The position numbers were made by a program, and so were the translations under genes. This document shows, piece after piece, positions 63,020 to 64,000 of a stretch of 64,000 bases of DNA (its first letter is position 1; every line of letters starts with the position of its first letter). The DNA lies in contig JAIUOC010000004.1 of assembly GCA_020161265.1 (NCBI GenBank), positions 461,890 through 525,889 on the forward strand. Reading direction: 5' to 3'. Below the pieces are notes generated by a model. The model did not search any database and was not told the origin of the DNA. It saw nothing but the letters and a program-made list of their open reading frames with translations. Source of the stretch: Chloroflexota bacterium (GTDB taxonomy: Bacteria; Chloroflexota; Chloroflexia; Chloroflexales; Herpetosiphonaceae).

Positions 63020-63823
63020 ATGTCAATTCGAGTATGTTTAGCTGGGGCAACGGGCTGGGCTGGTTCGGCGCTAGCTCAAGGCCTTGCCAAAACCAACGAT
63101 TTGCACTTGGTAGCGGCGGTTTCACGCAGCCACGCTGGCCAACACTTGGGGATTGTGTTGAATCAGCCTGAGCTGGATTGCCCAATATTTGCTACTGCCG
63201 AAGAGGCGCTGAGCCAGCCCTGTGATGTATTTGTCGAATACACTAAACCTGCTGTAGCACTTGATAATGTGTTGAAAGCCTTAGCAAACGGAGCGCATGT
63301 GGTGATTGGCACATCGGGTTTAGATGATGCAGCCTATGCAACAATTAACGAAGCGGCTGTAAAAGCCCAACGTGGCGTGCTAGCGGTCGGCAACTTTGCA
63401 TTAACCGTCGTGTTGCTGCAAAAATTTGCCACAATTGCCGCACGCTACATTCCGCACAGCGAAATTATCGATTACGCCAGCGATAAGAAAATTGATGCGC
63501 CGAGCGGCACAGCCCGTGAATTAGCGTATCGACTCGGCCAAGTGCGCGATTCAGCCCAAACCGTACCAACCGAAGCGATTGTAGGCGAACAGGCAACCCG
63601 TGGGGCACGAATGGCCGAGCAACAAGTGCATTCGGTGCGCTTGCCAGGCTATGTCATTAGCATTGAGGCGATTTTTGGCATGCCTGATCAAAAGCTGATT
63701 TTGCGCCATGAGGCTGGCAATGGAGCCGAGCCATATGTTGATGGAGCCTTGCTAGCGATTCGCAACGTTCATACCTTCGTCGGCTTGAAACGTGGCTTAG
63801 AGCATGTCTTGGATCTAGATTAA
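63020..63823 (+). CDS. Dihydrodipicolinate reductase (DapB) homologue lacking the catalytic His pair
   Basis: A 267-residue Rossmann-fold protein. AGGAGA lies 8 nt before the ATG at 63020; the longest frame from 62954 starts inside the groESL terminator and is rejected. The NADPH motif is GATGWAG (residues 9-15). GTSGLDD, GNFALTVVLLQKFA and KKIDAPSGTARELA follow. DapB enzymes carry an EIIExHHRxKxDAPSGTA segment, in which the first His is the proton donor; here residues 148-158 read EIIDYASDKKI, so both His are Ala153 and Ser154. The Lys (157) remains. It may be a re-purposed reductase. Confidence 0.85.
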   Translation: MSIRVCLAGATGWAGSALAQGLAKTNDLHLVAAVSRSHAGQHLGIVLNQPELDCPIFATAEEALSQPCDVFVEYTKPAVALDNVLKALANGAHVVIGTSGLDDAAYATINEAAVKAQRGVLAVGNFALTVVLLQKFATIAARYIPHSEIIDYASDKKIDAPSGTARELAYRLGQVRDSAQTVPTEAIVGEQATRGARMAEQQVHSVRLPGYVISIEAIFGMPDQKLILRHEAGNGAEPYVDGALLAIRNVHTFVGLKRGLEHVLDLD

Positions 63824-63836
63824 ACAATAAAAAAAC

Positions 63837-63860
63837 CCCACTGGATTGTTGTCCAGTGGG
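63837..63860 (-). terminator. Terminator of the rRNA operon (also seen from the DapB-like gene)
   Basis: CCCACTGGA-TTGTTG-TCCAGTGGG, a 9-bp stem. On the minus strand it is followed by GGTTTTTTTATTG, so it acts mainly on the 5S/rRNA transcript; on the plus strand only ATTTCT follows. Confidence 0.88.
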
Positions 63861-63871
63861 ATTTCTATGGA

Positions 63872-63989
63872 GTGGTACGCATCCCCCTACGTTCCCACAG
63901 CGGGTGCTGCAGTAGCCTCGGTGTGTGTCGCGTTCACGGCCTGGTTCGGGATGGAGCAGCGTGGGTCACAACCACCTCGACACGTACCA
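63872..63989 (-). rRNA. rrf: 5S ribosomal RNA
   Basis: The minus strand contains the conserved CATCCCGAAC segment of loop C and GGGAACGTAGGGGGATGCG near the 3' end. Its outer stem pairs GGTACG (from 63988) with CGTACC (to 63874). Length about 118 nt. It is the 3' end of an rRNA operon whose 23S gene would lie beyond position 64000. Confidence 0.92.
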
Positions 63990-64000
63990 ATTTGGCTGCC

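Noticed and set aside
63872..63989. tRNA or 23S rRNA in the last 130 bases
   Set aside because: The sequence and outer stem fit 5S rRNA throughout; no cloverleaf and no 23S signature are in the window.

Overview
The window looks like chromosomal DNA of a filamentous Chloroflexota bacterium, most probably a Herpetosiphon-like organism. This is inference from the proteins and not a database match. The signs are: base composition near 50% GC with strong FemX, MurE and NlpC/P60 content; secreted proteins carrying the 'FWQANG...FGxPIS' repeat common in this phylum; a large beta-helix/Calx-beta protein ending in WLVYMPYVVK; HrcA/CIRCE control of groESL; and mixed housekeeping and secreted-hydrolase content. 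No phage, transposase, CRISPR array or tRNA was seen. The right end enters a ribosomal RNA operon (5S rRNA on the minus strand).

Layout. 1-921 (minus): a promoter, a 28-codon mini-ORF, mutually exclusive hairpins, a 71-codon ORF and the start of an ABC transporter ATPase. 1044-3599 (plus): a GNAT-like protein, a cytoplasmic NlpC/P60 muropeptide hydrolase and an L-Ala-D/L-Glu epimerase, which together form a cell-wall peptide recycling operon. 3676-9648: aldehyde:ferredoxin oxidoreductase, PrsW-type membrane protease, metallophosphoesterase, and a secreted subtilase with a Trp-rich heptad tail. 9656-16172: secreted six-hairpin glycosidase, penicillin-acylase family enzyme, PspC protein and an rRNA-type methyltransferase preceded by an inverted repeat that covers its ribosome binding site. 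16634-26341: a 1800-residue beta-helix/Calx-beta surface protein, a golvesin-domain secreted protein, a histidine phosphatase and an aminotransferase.

26464-29819 is the most unusual part. A NACHT NTPase fused to a formylglycine-generating-enzyme-like (C-type lectin fold) domain lies between two nearly identical direct repeats of about 220 bp. The end of its FGE domain resembles a diversified variable region. 29884-33530 (plus): alpha/beta hydrolase, polytopic glycosyltransferase with TPR-like tail, GH114 hydrolase. 33781-37726: a conserved hypothetical protein, then (minus) PIG-L deacetylase, FemX and MurE, a cell-envelope operon. 38049-45857: HEAT-repeat protein, polysaccharide deacetylase lipoprotein, internally duplicated membrane protein, YpdA-like flavoprotein with a THUMP-like methyltransferase, Tat-exported metallophosphoesterase, followed by a 38-residue membrane peptide (45951-46067). 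46108-51441 (minus): the classic MoxR/DUF58/DUF4350/DUF4129 operon with a membrane protein. 51544-56532 (minus): hybrid response regulator/histidine kinase and DNA polymerase I. 56812-60609: VOC protein, metallophosphoesterase, NfeD-like protein, and an ECF sigma factor with its putative anti-sigma factor. 60700-63823 (plus): three CIRCE operators, groES, groEL and a DapB homologue that lacks the catalytic His pair.

Several intergenic regions carry the same low-complexity 'boilerplate' words (xCACGAAGG strings, ACCCCTAGCC strings, GCCTCTGCGTTAA), which form a dispersed non-coding repeat family. Many genes were given starts different from the longest open frame, on the basis of a visible Shine-Dalgarno sequence.
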